A stretch of 64,000 nucleotides of DNA, from assembly GCA_038852315.1 (NCBI GenBank), contig JAWCKF010000004.1:1-64000 (forward strand), in the 5' to 3' direction. Each line of letters begins with the position of its first letter. Position 1 is the stretch's first letter. Under the pieces are notes generated by a model. It was not told the origin of the DNA and made no database searches. It saw only the letters and a program-made list of their open reading frames with translations. The position numbers were made by a program, and so were the translations under genes. Source of the DNA: COMBO-56-21 sp038852315 (GTDB lineage: Archaea; Thermoplasmatota; Thermoplasmata; UBA10834). This document shows, in pieces, positions 43,775-51,817 of this stretch.

Positions 43775-45036
43775 CTCCTCACCTCCATGCGGCAACCCAG
43801 CTGGTGCATGTCCCGGATGAAGCCTGGATAGGAGACCGCATACGAGCTCTCGTCCGCTATCACGCTCTCCGAGGATGCGGCCAGCGCGGCCACGGCGGCC
43901 GCCATCAGTATCCTGTGGTCCCCCTGCGTTTCTACGGTCGCTCCTCGGAGCCTTGTTCCGCCCTCGATCTCGCACCCGTCCTGCCTGGGCTCGACCTTCG
44001 CGCCCATCGCTTTGAGGAAAGCGACCGTCGTGGAGATCCTGTCGCTCTCTTTCTCCTTCAGGGTCTCGCCCCCCCGCAGGACGGTCCTCCCCTTCGCGAC
44101 AGCTCCGACAACTGCGAGTACGGGGAAGAGGTCCGGCGTGTGCCTCACATCAATCTCAGCACCCCGGAGGGCGCCTCCTCGGACCCTTACCGAGTCGGCA
44201 CGGACGTCCACTTCCGCGCCGAACATCCGCAGGTACTGGACGATCGCCCTATCGCCCTGAGGAGAATCCTTCGCGAGGCCTCTGACGGTGACATCGCCCC
44301 CTGTGACAGTGGCTGCAGCGAGCGGGAAGGCGGCAGAGGAGTAGTCTCCCGGCACCGTGTAAGACTCTTTCGAGAGTGTTTGCTGTCCGGGCACCAAAAA
44401 GCCGCTGGCTGATTCTTCGACAGCGCCCCCGAACTCCCGGAGCATCTCGAGAGTGATATCGACGTAAGGCCTCGACCTGAGCTCGCCCTTCACGACTATC
44501 TCCGTTGGCCCGCGCTTCTGCGTACACGCGATCAGCAGGGAGGAGACGAACTGCGAGCTCACACCTCCCGGTATCTCGGCTCGCGACCCAGCGATCGCAC
44601 CCTCCACAGCCAGTGGTGGGTAGCCGAGTTGGCCGAGGTACGCGCACTTCGCGCCGAGCTGGACGAGCGCATCCACGAGAGGCTTCATGGGCCGCCTCAC
44701 TAGGCTCTGGTCGCCCGTGAGGGTTGTCCTAGCCGGAAGAAGCGAGGCGATACCAGCCACAAGCCTTATCGTCGTGCCAGAGTTGCGCGCGTCTATCACG
44801 CCGGGCGGAGCCCTCAGTTCATCGCAGCGTATCCTGACCGAGTTGGAGTCGATCCTGACTTCGCTCCCGAGGGCGAATATCGCGTCCATGGTGGCCTTGG
44901 TGTCTTCTGACAGGAGAGGGTTCCTCAGTGTGAAGCTCTCGTGGGTCAGCATCCCGAGCACCATCGCCCTGTGCGTGTATGACTTCGAGGGCGGCGCTGT
45001 GACGGTGCCGCGCGGCACTGAAGGGCGGACTACAAT
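43771..45036 (-). CDS. aroA: EPSP synthase, probable AUU start
   Basis: This enzyme joins PEP to shikimate 3-phosphate. Landmarks are TAPPSKSYTHRAMVLG, RNSGTTIRLVAG, GDQSLVRRPMKPL, SSQFVSSLLIA, the DLFPVLAVVGAVAKG block, KEKESDRISTT and DHRILMAAAVAALA. The first canonical start is GTG 45018, which would remove the first beta strand. The in-frame residues before it, IVVRPSVPRG, match family N-termini. An ATT at 45036-45034 would begin the protein there, with GGAGGTGG roughly 11 nt upstream. ATT is therefore proposed as start, giving 421 residues and a seven-base overlap with the shikimate kinase stop. Confidence 0.92.
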   Translation of the reverse strand: MVVRPSVPRGTVTAPPSKSYTHRAMVLGMLTHESFTLRNPLLSEDTKATMDAIFALGSEVRIDSNSVRIRCDELRAPPGVIDARNSGTTIRLVAGIASLLPARTTLTGDQSLVRRPMKPLVDALVQLGAKCAYLGQLGYPPLAVEGAIAGSRAEIPGGVSSQFVSSLLIACTQKRGPTEIVVKGELRSRPYVDITLEMLREFGGAVEESASGFLVPGQQTLSKESYTVPGDYSSAAFPLAAATVTGGDVTVRGLAKDSPQGDRAIVQYLRMFGAEVDVRADSVRVRGGALRGAEIDVRHTPDLFPVLAVVGAVAKGRTVLRGGETLKEKESDRISTTVAFLKAMGAKVEPRQDGCEIEGGTRLRGATVETQGDHRILMAAAVAALAASSESVIADESSYAVSYPGFIRDMHQLGCRMEVRR

Positions 45037-45893
45037 AGCCGTGGGACCACCTCCGGGGCGGGGGTCTCGTTGATGCGCGCTCTGAGCACAGCGCCTCCGA
45101 GCGCCTCAAGTGCTCTCACCACAGCTGACGCTTCGGTATGCGAGCACAGCGCCACCGTGGCAGGGCCGGTTCCAGATATGCCGGCTGCGAGCGCCCCGTG
45201 CCTCCTGGCGGCCTCCGCTGCATCCTCCGGCACGTCCAGCACTTTTGCGTAAGCTCGTGAGTTCAATTCCATGGCCTTCATGTAGCTGCCCTTCATCGCC
45301 AGGTCGAACGCCTCTTCAACCTTCGCCCTTATGGGGCTGAAGTCCAGACCCTTGATGCTCGCCTTCGTTATCCGCCGCTCGGGTACATGGATGACCACGC
45401 TCAGGTCGGGGTCCATCCTCCCGCGGCCGAGTATGGTGAAGCTCCTGTTGTTGGTTACAACGACGCCGCCGAGGTAGCACGCGGCGGCATCGTCGAACGC
45501 TCCAGTGATCGTAACGCCAGCCTTGATGGACTCCTCGATGCCGGCCATGATGAGCTCCATGTCCGTCAGGTTCGCATCCAAGGCTCTCGCGGTGGCCAGG
45601 CCGACCGCGTTCGAAACCGCGCTGCTGCTCTTCAGGCCGCGCGATATAGGTATCTCTGACCTTATGGTGACCCTGCCGTGAACCTCCTTTCCAGCCTTCG
45701 ATGCCACGGCTCGCACGCATCCTGCGACCAGGTTGCCGCCCTCATCGCCCTCGGTCGTCAGAATGTCCCCTCGCCCGGGCTCGAGGTGGGCGACGACATC
45801 CGTCTCGAGGGAGATTCCGAATGCGGCGCCCTTGCCTGTCGCTATGGCGTTCACTATTGTCGCCGCCCCCCGACACGCGGCCCTGCCGATCAT
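45030..45893 (-). CDS. aroK: Shikimate kinase, archaeal GHMP type
   Basis: This 287-residue GHMP-superfamily kinase, unrelated to bacterial AroK, phosphorylates shikimate. The ATP-binding motif 2 is IPISRGLKSSSAVSNAVG; ATGKGAAFGISL lies near the N-terminus and GISGTGPATVAL (motif 3) near the C-terminus. Its ATG overlaps the aroDE stop by four bases, and its end overlaps the proposed start of aroA. Confidence 0.95.
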   Translation of the reverse strand: MIGRAACRGAATIVNAIATGKGAAFGISLETDVVAHLEPGRGDILTTEGDEGGNLVAGCVRAVASKAGKEVHGRVTIRSEIPISRGLKSSSAVSNAVGLATARALDANLTDMELIMAGIEESIKAGVTITGAFDDAAACYLGGVVVTNNRSFTILGRGRMDPDLSVVIHVPERRITKASIKGLDFSPIRAKVEEAFDLAMKGSYMKAMELNSRAYAKVLDVPEDAAEAARRHGALAAGISGTGPATVALCSHTEASAVVRALEALGGAVLRARINETPAPEVVPRLL

Positions 45894-47374
45894 CCGAGTG
45901 CCCTCCTCGCGGCCTCGCGCATCGCATCGACGTCAGGCTCGATCCCCGTCCAGAGCCTGAACGACTCCGCCCCCTGCTGGACGAGCATCTCGAGGCCACC
46001 ATATGCCCTCGCTCCCCTCGATTCCGCGAGCCGCATCGTCGCCGTCACGGGCGGGTTGAAGACTATGTCTATCAGCACATTCGATGGCTCGAAGAACCTG
46101 CCGTCTATGGGACTCTCGTCGGACACGCCCTTCATCCCCATCGGGGTGCAGTTAACGATCAAATCATAGTGCAGATCGCGCCTGCGCCTGAGCTCGCTGG
46201 GCCTGATGGGGCGCGCTCCGAAGTCGCGCGCGAGCCTGCGCGCCCTGTCCATGTCCTTGTCCGTCACAGTCAGCTTCGCGCCCCTCTCCCGGAGGACATA
46301 CGCGACTGCCCGCGCGGCTCCGCCAGCGCCCACCACCAGCACCCGGGTTCCCGGGATGATGTCCTTTTTACCTTCAAGGAGCCTTGAGAATCCGTATACA
46401 TCCGTGTTTTCTCCTTCAATCAGGCCGCCGCGGAATATGAGTGTGTTCACCGCCCCCGTCGCCTTCGCCGCAGGGCCCTTCCGCGAGCAGTTCCTGAAGG
46501 CCCATGCCTTGTGGGGAATCGTAACATTGACTCCCCTGAAGCCTAGCCTCACGAGCGTGCGGAGGGCCAACCTCGTGAGCTTGTTCGGCGGAACATCGAG
46601 CGGGACATACGCTCCCGTAAGGGAAGCCCTGGCCATCGCCGCCTCCTGCATGGGCTTGGAAACGCTGTGCGATACGGGATGGCCCAGCAGCCCGAGCAAG
46701 AGCTTCTTCTCATCTAGCAGACGACGCTGTGCGGCGATGTCCAGCTGTCCGGGGGCCGCCTCCCGCCCGGGGAGGCAAGCGTACGCGAGCTCGGCCCCCA
46801 TCTCCGCGGCGCACACGCGTGTGAGCTGTCCCTGGGTCCCCATCCCAACGAGCGAGAACCTGCGATTTGCTTTGGCAGCGCCTATCCCGACCTGAGCGAG
46901 CATCAGCGCGTGGCCAGCATGCTCGCAAGGCATCGCAACCTTGCCTATGTCCGCTACTTCACAGGCCCTCCTTAGCGCGTTCTGTACTGCCTTCTTTGAT
47001 GCCGGCCTGGAGAAGTGCTTAGAGGCGATTATGACGGGCCTCGGGTCTTCCTCTGCGAGACGGCGCAACGCGCCCCCATCTCGCTCGAGCTCCATATCGA
47101 TGTACTCGAAGTGGGCATCGGCAGCAAGCCTCAAGATCTGCTCTCTGTTGCGAGGACCCAGGCGGGATCTGCCACCTTCGATTGCAGACCTCAGCGTGGC
47201 TATCGCTGGCCCCAGGACGGCCTTCCTGGCGTCAGCGACCGAATCGTCGCTGAGCTCGTCAAGCTGGTCCAGCCTCACCTCGACGATGTCCGCTCCGGTT
47301 TGGAACGCGGCCCGCGAAGACTCGGCCAATGCATCGATGGACTTCTCGACTAACGAGCCGACCAGGTATGTCAT
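45890..47374 (-). CDS. aroDE: AroD-AroE fusion: 3-dehydroquinate dehydratase-shikimate dehydrogenase
   Basis: This 494-residue bifunctional enzyme has an N-terminal type I dehydroquinase (about 1-220) with EVRLDQLDE, the His of IASKHFSR and the Schiff-base lysine in IGKVAMPC. The C-terminal shikimate dehydrogenase (about 225-494) has LLGHPVSHSVSKPMQEAAM, VNVTIPHK, NTD, VLVVGAGGAARAVAY and NCTPMGM. This linkage also occurs in plants and some bacteria. It starts one base after the DHQ synthase stop and is coupled to shikimate kinase. Confidence 0.95.
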   Translation of the reverse strand: MTYLVGSLVEKSIDALAESSRAAFQTGADIVEVRLDQLDELSDDSVADARKAVLGPAIATLRSAIEGGRSRLGPRNREQILRLAADAHFEYIDMELERDGGALRRLAEEDPRPVIIASKHFSRPASKKAVQNALRRACEVADIGKVAMPCEHAGHALMLAQVGIGAAKANRRFSLVGMGTQGQLTRVCAAEMGAELAYACLPGREAAPGQLDIAAQRRLLDEKKLLLGLLGHPVSHSVSKPMQEAAMARASLTGAYVPLDVPPNKLTRLALRTLVRLGFRGVNVTIPHKAWAFRNCSRKGPAAKATGAVNTLIFRGGLIEGENTDVYGFSRLLEGKKDIIPGTRVLVVGAGGAARAVAYVLRERGAKLTVTDKDMDRARRLARDFGARPIRPSELRRRRDLHYDLIVNCTPMGMKGVSDESPIDGRFFEPSNVLIDIVFNPPVTATMRLAESRGARAYGGLEMLVQQGAESFRLWTGIEPDVDAMREAARRALG

Positions 47375-47375
47375 C

Positions 47376-48407
47376 TCACTTCTCCCGTATGGTTTCCTTG
47401 ACGCGCATCCCGAAGTGCCTCCCGCCCTCTTCCAGCTTGAGCAGTATCGGGTCGCCTATCTTCAGCTTGGACACTGACACGACCTTGCCCCTGGAGTAGA
47501 CACGGATCGTCTCAGCGTTCTGGACTATCGTGGAGCAGCTCTGCCCTTCCGCCTCCGCCTCTATGAGGAGCAGCGGCCTCCTCTCCACCTTGGTCCTGCC
47601 CACGACCACCTTTCTGGTATGTCCGTCGGCCCCGACAACCAAAGCCTCGTCACCGCCGGCGAGTTCAGAGAGGTACCTCGTGCTGCCGTCGGGCATGAGT
47701 ATGTAGGCATGGACCGGTCCCGCGTTCACCCTGAACGGCCTCGAGGCAGCGTACTCAGATTCGAGCGTCTCGGAGTGGATCAGGAATAGCCCGGAGGATT
47801 GGTTCCCGATCAGCATCCCCTCGCCCACGCTGAGCATGGAGCAAGTGTCTATGCACACCCTGTCGCCGAGGCCTAGCTGTCTCAGGCCAGTTACTCTGCC
47901 CTCGACGAGCTGAAGACGAGGAGACGACTCCTCCACGAGCTTGCGCAGCTTCGCGAGTTCATCCAGCTTATCTGGCACGAAGAGCACGCCGTCCGCGCCC
48001 CTCTCCATGGTCTCGAAGAACAGCTTGGCCTCGCTCGCTGTTCGCGCCAGCATCATCAGCTTCGACCCCGAGCCCTGGAAGTGCACTATCAGGTTCTCGA
48101 GAGGGATTACCTTCCAGTCCTTAGCCGATATGACGACGGTGCTCTCCCGTCCAGAGAGCCTCCTAGCCCGCAGCTCGTCCTCCTTGCCCCTGATCTCGAC
48201 GAGCGTGCCTATCTTCTTCCCGTCTTCCAGGAAGTCCTTGCCCTGCATGACTATGGTCCTGAACCTGCCCAGCTTGGTGAAGGAAAGGTCCCTCCTCTCG
48301 AGGACTATCGTGTCGAAGCCGTTTTCGAGGGCTGCGAGCGCTATGCGCTTCCTGTTCTCACTGCTGGGCTGGAAAAGGGCGCCAACCCAGATCTGGCGGT
48401 CTATCAG
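47376..48407 (-). CDS. aroB': 3-dehydroquinate synthase II with non-canonical start
   Basis: This archaeal-type enzyme oxidises and cyclises ADH to dehydroquinate, replacing AroB. Landmarks are WKVIPLENLIVHFQG, GDRVCIDTCSMLSVGEGMLI, RPFRVNAGPVHAYILMPDG, VERRPLLLIEAEA and RHFGMRVKETI. The first ATG is 48248, but the in-frame sequence before it (IDRQIWVGALFQPSSENRKR and on to LENGFDTIVLERRDL) is clearly the family's N-terminal domain. No ATG, GTG or TTG opens it. AGGCGGTGA at 48412-48420 precedes CTG 48407 and ATA 48404, so initiation at one of these is proposed. Length then is about 343 residues, near the norm. Confidence 0.9.
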   Translation of the reverse strand: MIDRQIWVGALFQPSSENRKRIALAALENGFDTIVLERRDLSFTKLGRFRTIVMQGKDFLEDGKKIGTLVEIRGKEDELRARRLSGRESTVVISAKDWKVIPLENLIVHFQGSGSKLMMLARTASEAKLFFETMERGADGVLFVPDKLDELAKLRKLVEESSPRLQLVEGRVTGLRQLGLGDRVCIDTCSMLSVGEGMLIGNQSSGLFLIHSETLESEYAASRPFRVNAGPVHAYILMPDGSTRYLSELAGGDEALVVGADGHTRKVVVGRTKVERRPLLLIEAEAEGQSCSTIVQNAETIRVYSRGKVVSVSKLKIGDPILLKLEEGGRHFGMRVKETIREK

Positions 48408-48411
48408 TTGA

Positions 48412-49197
48412 TCACCGCCTATAAGCGTCCTGAGGCATCATGTCCTCGAAAACGACCCGGCCTATAGCCCTTGTGATGAAAGCCACATCGTCGTGCTGGA
48501 ACACGTTCCTGCCGATGGAGACTCCTCTGGCCCCCGCCCTGATGGCCTCGTGGACCATCCTCAGCACAGCCAGATCGTCGTCCATCTTCGGACCGCCAGC
48601 GATCACGACCGGGATTGGTGTTCCCTGGACGACCTCCTTGAAAGTCTCGATGGAGCCTGTGTAGTTTGTCTTGACGATGTCCGCGCCCAGCTCGGCGGCC
48701 AGCCTGGCGCAGTGCTTCACCGCTTCTGGATCGAACTGGCTCTTGATGTTCTTTCCCCTGGGGTAGCACATCGCAAGGAGGGGCAAGCCGAGCTCCCTGC
48801 ACCTGTCCGAAACCATGCCGAAGTCGGCGACCATCTTGTCTTCCCCGTCGCCGCCTATGTTGCAGTGGATCGATACGGCGTCGGCGCCGATGGCGGACGC
48901 GTCGTCAGCCCTCGCCACGAGCACCTTGTAGTCTGGGTTGGGCGAGACCTTCGTGCTCGCGGATATGTGCACTATCAGCCCGAGCCTTCTGCCGACAGTC
49001 TCCCCCAGGTGCGGGACCAAGCCCTTGTGAACCACGATGGCGGATGCGCCACCCTCGGCTATCTTGTCGACGGTGGTCCTTATGTCGGCTATTCCCTTGA
49101 CCGGGCCCATGGATACACCGTGGTCCATCGGGACTATGACGGTCCTGCCAGTGCCCTGGTGGAATATCCGCCTGAGTCTGATCGCCTTGCCAATCAT
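48412..49197 (-). CDS. aroA': 2-amino-3,7-dideoxy-D-threo-hept-6-ulosonate (ADH) synthase
   Basis: This 261-residue DeoC/FbaB-type class I aldolase belongs to the archaeal ADH synthase group. It condenses 6-deoxy-5-ketofructose 1-phosphate with aspartate semialdehyde, the entry to the archaeal shikimate route. Visible are VPMDHGVSMGPVKGI, HCNIGGDGEDKMV, MCYPRGKNI, the Schiff-base lysine in DIVKTNYTGS, and GGPKMDDDL. The ordinary glycolytic aldolase FbaB is the alternative, but adjacent DHQ synthase II settles the assignment. It is the first gene of the twelve-gene operon and probably leaderless from CAAAAAATAG at 49221-49230. Confidence 0.93.
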   Translation of the reverse strand: MIGKAIRLRRIFHQGTGRTVIVPMDHGVSMGPVKGIADIRTTVDKIAEGGASAIVVHKGLVPHLGETVGRRLGLIVHISASTKVSPNPDYKVLVARADDASAIGADAVSIHCNIGGDGEDKMVADFGMVSDRCRELGLPLLAMCYPRGKNIKSQFDPEAVKHCARLAAELGADIVKTNYTGSIETFKEVVQGTPIPVVIAGGPKMDDDLAVLRMVHEAIRAGARGVSIGRNVFQHDDVAFITRAIGRVVFEDMMPQDAYRR

Positions 49198-49347
49198 CCG
49201 CTCACCGACCGATGACCGTGCTATTTTTTGTCACTGTGCTCGCCATCGCGCTGGACGTATAAGTCGCTTGCCTCTGGATGGCGGTTTAGATGCGTACACT
49301 GGTCGCAATATTAATCTATTACTGTACACATGTTGTCATCGAGTGTT
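49198..49347. promoter_or_regulatory. Divergent promoter region between the aro operon and its putative regulator
   Basis: Toward the operon, CAAAAAATAG (read on the minus strand, 49221-49230) lies about 28 nt before the ATG at 49197. Toward the regulator, TTAATCTATT at 49311-49320 lies about 30 nt before ATG 49348. A second TATA-like element, CTTATACG on the minus strand near 49256-49263, may be an alternative operon promoter. A regulator autoregulating and controlling the operon from here is inferred from layout only. Confidence 0.5.
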
Positions 49348-49848
49348 ATGTGGGACAAGATCGCAAACTACTTCGAGAAGTATCCGTCGCAGGCGAAGGT
49401 CGCGAGGTACATGCTGAAGTACGGCCTCCGCATAGACAAGGAGCAGGTCTACTGCGGGGACGTGCAGATCGCAGATTCGGCCCTTGCGAGGGCTGCTGGC
49501 GTCGATAGGAGGGTGGTCAAATCCACGATAGAGACCATCAAGAGCGACCCGACGCTGTTCAAGTTCTTCTCCCAGCTACTGCCGACGAACCATCTGAAGA
49601 ACGCCGCGTCCGCAATGGGCTGGAGCGCGGTCGAGATAGTCCCGACCAATGCGCACGAGCCAGGCATAATCGCAGCGGTCTCTGACATCCTCGCCAGGGG
49701 AGGCATCAGCATCAGGCAGGCGATAGTCGACGATCCCATGACCTCCGAAGAGCCGAAGCTCTTCATCGTGACAGAGAGCCAGGTCCCCTCCGACCTGATA
49801 CCAGCCATTCGACAGGCGAAGGGTGTCAAGGGCGTTACGATATACTAG
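49348..49848 (+). CDS. HTH-ACT amino-acid-responsive regulator
   Basis: This 166-residue protein matches COG2150, predicted regulators of amino acid metabolism. The N-terminal half is helical with a winged-helix pattern (QIADSALARAAGVDRRVVKSTIETI). The C-terminal half is an ACT domain (HEPGIIAAVSDILARGGISI) that would bind an amino acid. ATG 49348 begins MWDKIANYFEKYP, as in the family, and fits a leaderless transcript. Divergence from the aromatic/homocysteine operon makes that operon its likely target; the effector is unknown. Confidence 0.85.
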   Translation: MWDKIANYFEKYPSQAKVARYMLKYGLRIDKEQVYCGDVQIADSALARAAGVDRRVVKSTIETIKSDPTLFKFFSQLLPTNHLKNAASAMGWSAVEIVPTNAHEPGIIAAVSDILARGGISIRQAIVDDPMTSEEPKLFIVTESQVPSDLIPAIRQAKGVKGVTIY

Positions 49849-49887
49849 GCCGAGAGGATCACGACGCACTTGCCAGGCCGGTGACGG

Positions 49888-50787
49888 ATGGCTACAAGCA
49901 GCGATTCGACCAAGGCGTATCTCGCCATCGTCACGGCTGTGGTGTCCGTGTCGTTCGCCTCCATATTCATAAAATGGAGCGAAAGCCCTCCATTCATCAT
50001 AGCCGCGTACAGGCTGTCCATCACATGCCTGATCCTCGCGCCCTACATGCTCGCGACGGACGGATTCAGCAGGCTCAGGAATCTCAGCAAGGGCGAGTTC
50101 CAGTTGATTTTGTTGAGCGGCGTGGCGCTCGCGTTCCACTTCGGTTTGTGGATCGTCTCTCTCACGCTCACGCTTGTCGCCACATCTGTCGTGTTGGTGA
50201 CTTCGCACCCCATGTTCGTCGCCGCTGTCCAGCACTTCCTGCTGAAGGAGCGCGTGAGGCGCGTCGCTGTCGCAGGGATAGCCATTGCGTTCACGGGCGT
50301 GGCCGTGATCGCCGTGTCGGACTGGGGCGTCGGGCCAGGGACTCTGCTGGGAGATATGTTGGCTTTCCTCGGCGGCATATGTGCGGGTATATACTTCCTC
50401 TCAGGAAGGCTGGCGAGGCAGAAACTGGAAGTCGTGCCCTACTCCTTCTCGGTCTATGGACTCGCTGCAATGCTCCTTTTCGTGGGCGCCTTTGCATCAG
50501 GAGACGAGTTGATAGTGGTGGCGCCCAGGGAACTCTTGCTGTTCGTCGCCATGGCAGTGGTCCCGACGATATTCGGCCACACGATGTTCAACTACGCTCT
50601 GAAGAAGGTCCCGGCACACGTCGTTTCTACGAGCGTCCTCGGTGAACCCGTCGGAGCTTCGATACTCGCCTTTCTCCTGCTGCCAGGCGAAACACCCGGC
50701 ATCCAGATTATCGTGGGCGGGTTCCTCGTCGTCACCGGCCTGTTCATCGTGCTTTCCAAGGGCCAGGTGACGGATGTGCCATCGTGA
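49888..50787 (+). CDS. EamA/DMT family transporter
   Basis: This 299-residue integral membrane protein has about ten hydrophobic helices in two EamA repeats. The first carries YLAIVTAVVSVSFASIFIKW and AAYRLSITCLILAPYML, the second begins near LGDMLAFLGGICAGIYFLSG; LGEPVGASILAFLLLPGE is the typical second-repeat end. DMT carriers export amino acids or other metabolites. It follows the HTH-ACT regulator by 39 bases, so amino-acid export under that regulator is a reasonable guess only. Confidence 0.88.
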   Translation: MATSSDSTKAYLAIVTAVVSVSFASIFIKWSESPPFIIAAYRLSITCLILAPYMLATDGFSRLRNLSKGEFQLILLSGVALAFHFGLWIVSLTLTLVATSVVLVTSHPMFVAAVQHFLLKERVRRVAVAGIAIAFTGVAVIAVSDWGVGPGTLLGDMLAFLGGICAGIYFLSGRLARQKLEVVPYSFSVYGLAAMLLFVGAFASGDELIVVAPRELLLFVAMAVVPTIFGHTMFNYALKKVPAHVVSTSVLGEPVGASILAFLLLPGETPGIQIIVGGFLVVTGLFIVLSKGQVTDVPS

Positions 50788-50859
50788 ACTCGAGTATGCG
50801 AGCTAACGATAAGCCCAGAAAGCACAAAGCACCAGAAGAGCATACCAGTCCGACCTGCG

Positions 50860-51216
50860 ATGCCCGGGCGCAAGATATGTCCTAACTGCAAGTACTCGAA
50901 CGACGAGAACGACTACTACTGTCGATACTGTAAACAAGAGCTACCCGAGGTCAAGGGCGAATTCCAGATGCGACCACGGCCCGCCAAAGTGCAGGCGGCC
51001 CCTGCGCCGCCTTCAAAGCAGTGTCCTGAGTGCGGTGCGGAGTTGCAGCGGGAAGGGGTGTCCTGCACGTCATGCGGGTGGCAGTCTGGGCCCGCCGCGG
51101 TTCCAACGAAACGGCCTAGCAGCCGCAGATGTCCTGCATGTGGCCGAAACATAAGGGATGATTCGATCTTCTGCGAATACTGTGGTTTCAGGCTCGCAGG
51201 GCAATCGTACCGCTGA
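50860..51216 (+). CDS. Triple zinc-ribbon protein
   Basis: This 118-residue protein consists of three zinc ribbons: CPNC...CRYC near the start, CPEC...CTSC in the middle and CPAC...CEYC at the end, joined by proline/alanine-rich linkers (KVQAAPAPPSKQ). No catalytic domain or membrane helix is present. Such proteins are common in archaea and may act in protein or nucleic-acid binding. Neighbouring genes give no hint of its partners. Confidence 0.8.
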   Translation: MPGRKICPNCKYSNDENDYYCRYCKQELPEVKGEFQMRPRPAKVQAAPAPPSKQCPECGAELQREGVSCTSCGWQSGPAAVPTKRPSSRRCPACGRNIRDDSIFCEYCGFRLAGQSYR

Positions 51217-51381
51217 AGCGTCGGAAGCTGGCGTGTCGCCGCGAAGGTGTCCTGACCTCTCGCTTTCGATATTCCTTCGAAGATGCCACTAGCCTGATGT
51301 TGGACCTTTTGAAACGCGCTGTATCGGTTTGAGCGGTCCCAAACTCTAATGAACTAGCTCGGACCGAGGAAAGTGTCTCCT

Positions 51382-51633
51382 ATGACCTACGATGATGAAG
51401 ATTTAGAAGTAGCGAGAATGTCTGGAGGAGATATCGCCTCATGGCGGATTCCGTCGGCCGTTAGAGAAGCAGAAGTGAAGAAGCTGGAAGCAGAGGGCAA
51501 GGTGGCCGAGGCATGGAAGTCTAAGCACGTCACATTGGAGGACAGAGGAGGTTTTGAGGGAAAGAGCTTCCTCTATCTGATTCTGCTGCTCGTTGTAGTG
51601 GGAGTTATCGTCATGGCCATTGCTCTTGTTTGA
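51382..51633 (+). CDS. Small charged protein with C-terminal membrane anchor
   Basis: This protein of about 83 residues has a charged, helical N-terminal part (REAEVKKLEAEGKVAEAWKS) and a hydrophobic C-terminal helix (FLYLILLLVVVGVIVMAIAL), so it is probably tail-anchored in the membrane. ATG 51382 follows GAGGA by eleven bases; a GTG at 51373 is also possible and would suit a leaderless transcript from CTCTAATG. Its layout resembles the small proteins at 20461 and 20760, but their LP..DQ..W motif is absent. Confidence 0.6.
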   Translation: MTYDDEDLEVARMSGGDIASWRIPSAVREAEVKKLEAEGKVAEAWKSKHVTLEDRGGFEGKSFLYLILLLVVVGVIVMAIALV

Positions 51634-51771
51634 ATCTTGTATTGACAAAATCGATTTCCTGATCGGGAGAAGCAGAACCCCATCTGCGAATGAAGTGAGG
51701 CTCTTGTTATCCCGAACTCGATTCTTCTATTGCTACTACGGACAGGAGCCGCTGTGGCTTTAACACCCGTA

Positions 51772-51788
51772 CCTTTCATGTGAAAAGG
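51772..51788. promoter_or_regulatory. Candidate operator of the Lrp-TRASH regulator
   Basis: An inverted repeat, CCTTTCA and TGAAAAGG around a central TG, lies about 30 nt before the ATG at 51818. It overlaps the start of the probable TATA element (AAGGATATCC, 51785-51794). A repressor bound here would block TBP, the usual layout for archaeal autoregulation. Confidence 0.45.
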
Positions 51789-51817
51789 ATATCCCCCACC
51801 CAGTCGTAGCATCCATC

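Noticed and set aside
47376..48248. DHQ synthase II as an N-terminally truncated pseudogene
   Set aside because: The missing N-terminal residues are present in frame upstream without a stop; only the start codon is unusual.
48412..49197. Glycolytic class I fructose-bisphosphate aldolase
   Set aside because: The fold is shared, but position at the head of an archaeal shikimate operon next to DHQ synthase II makes ADH synthase the better call.
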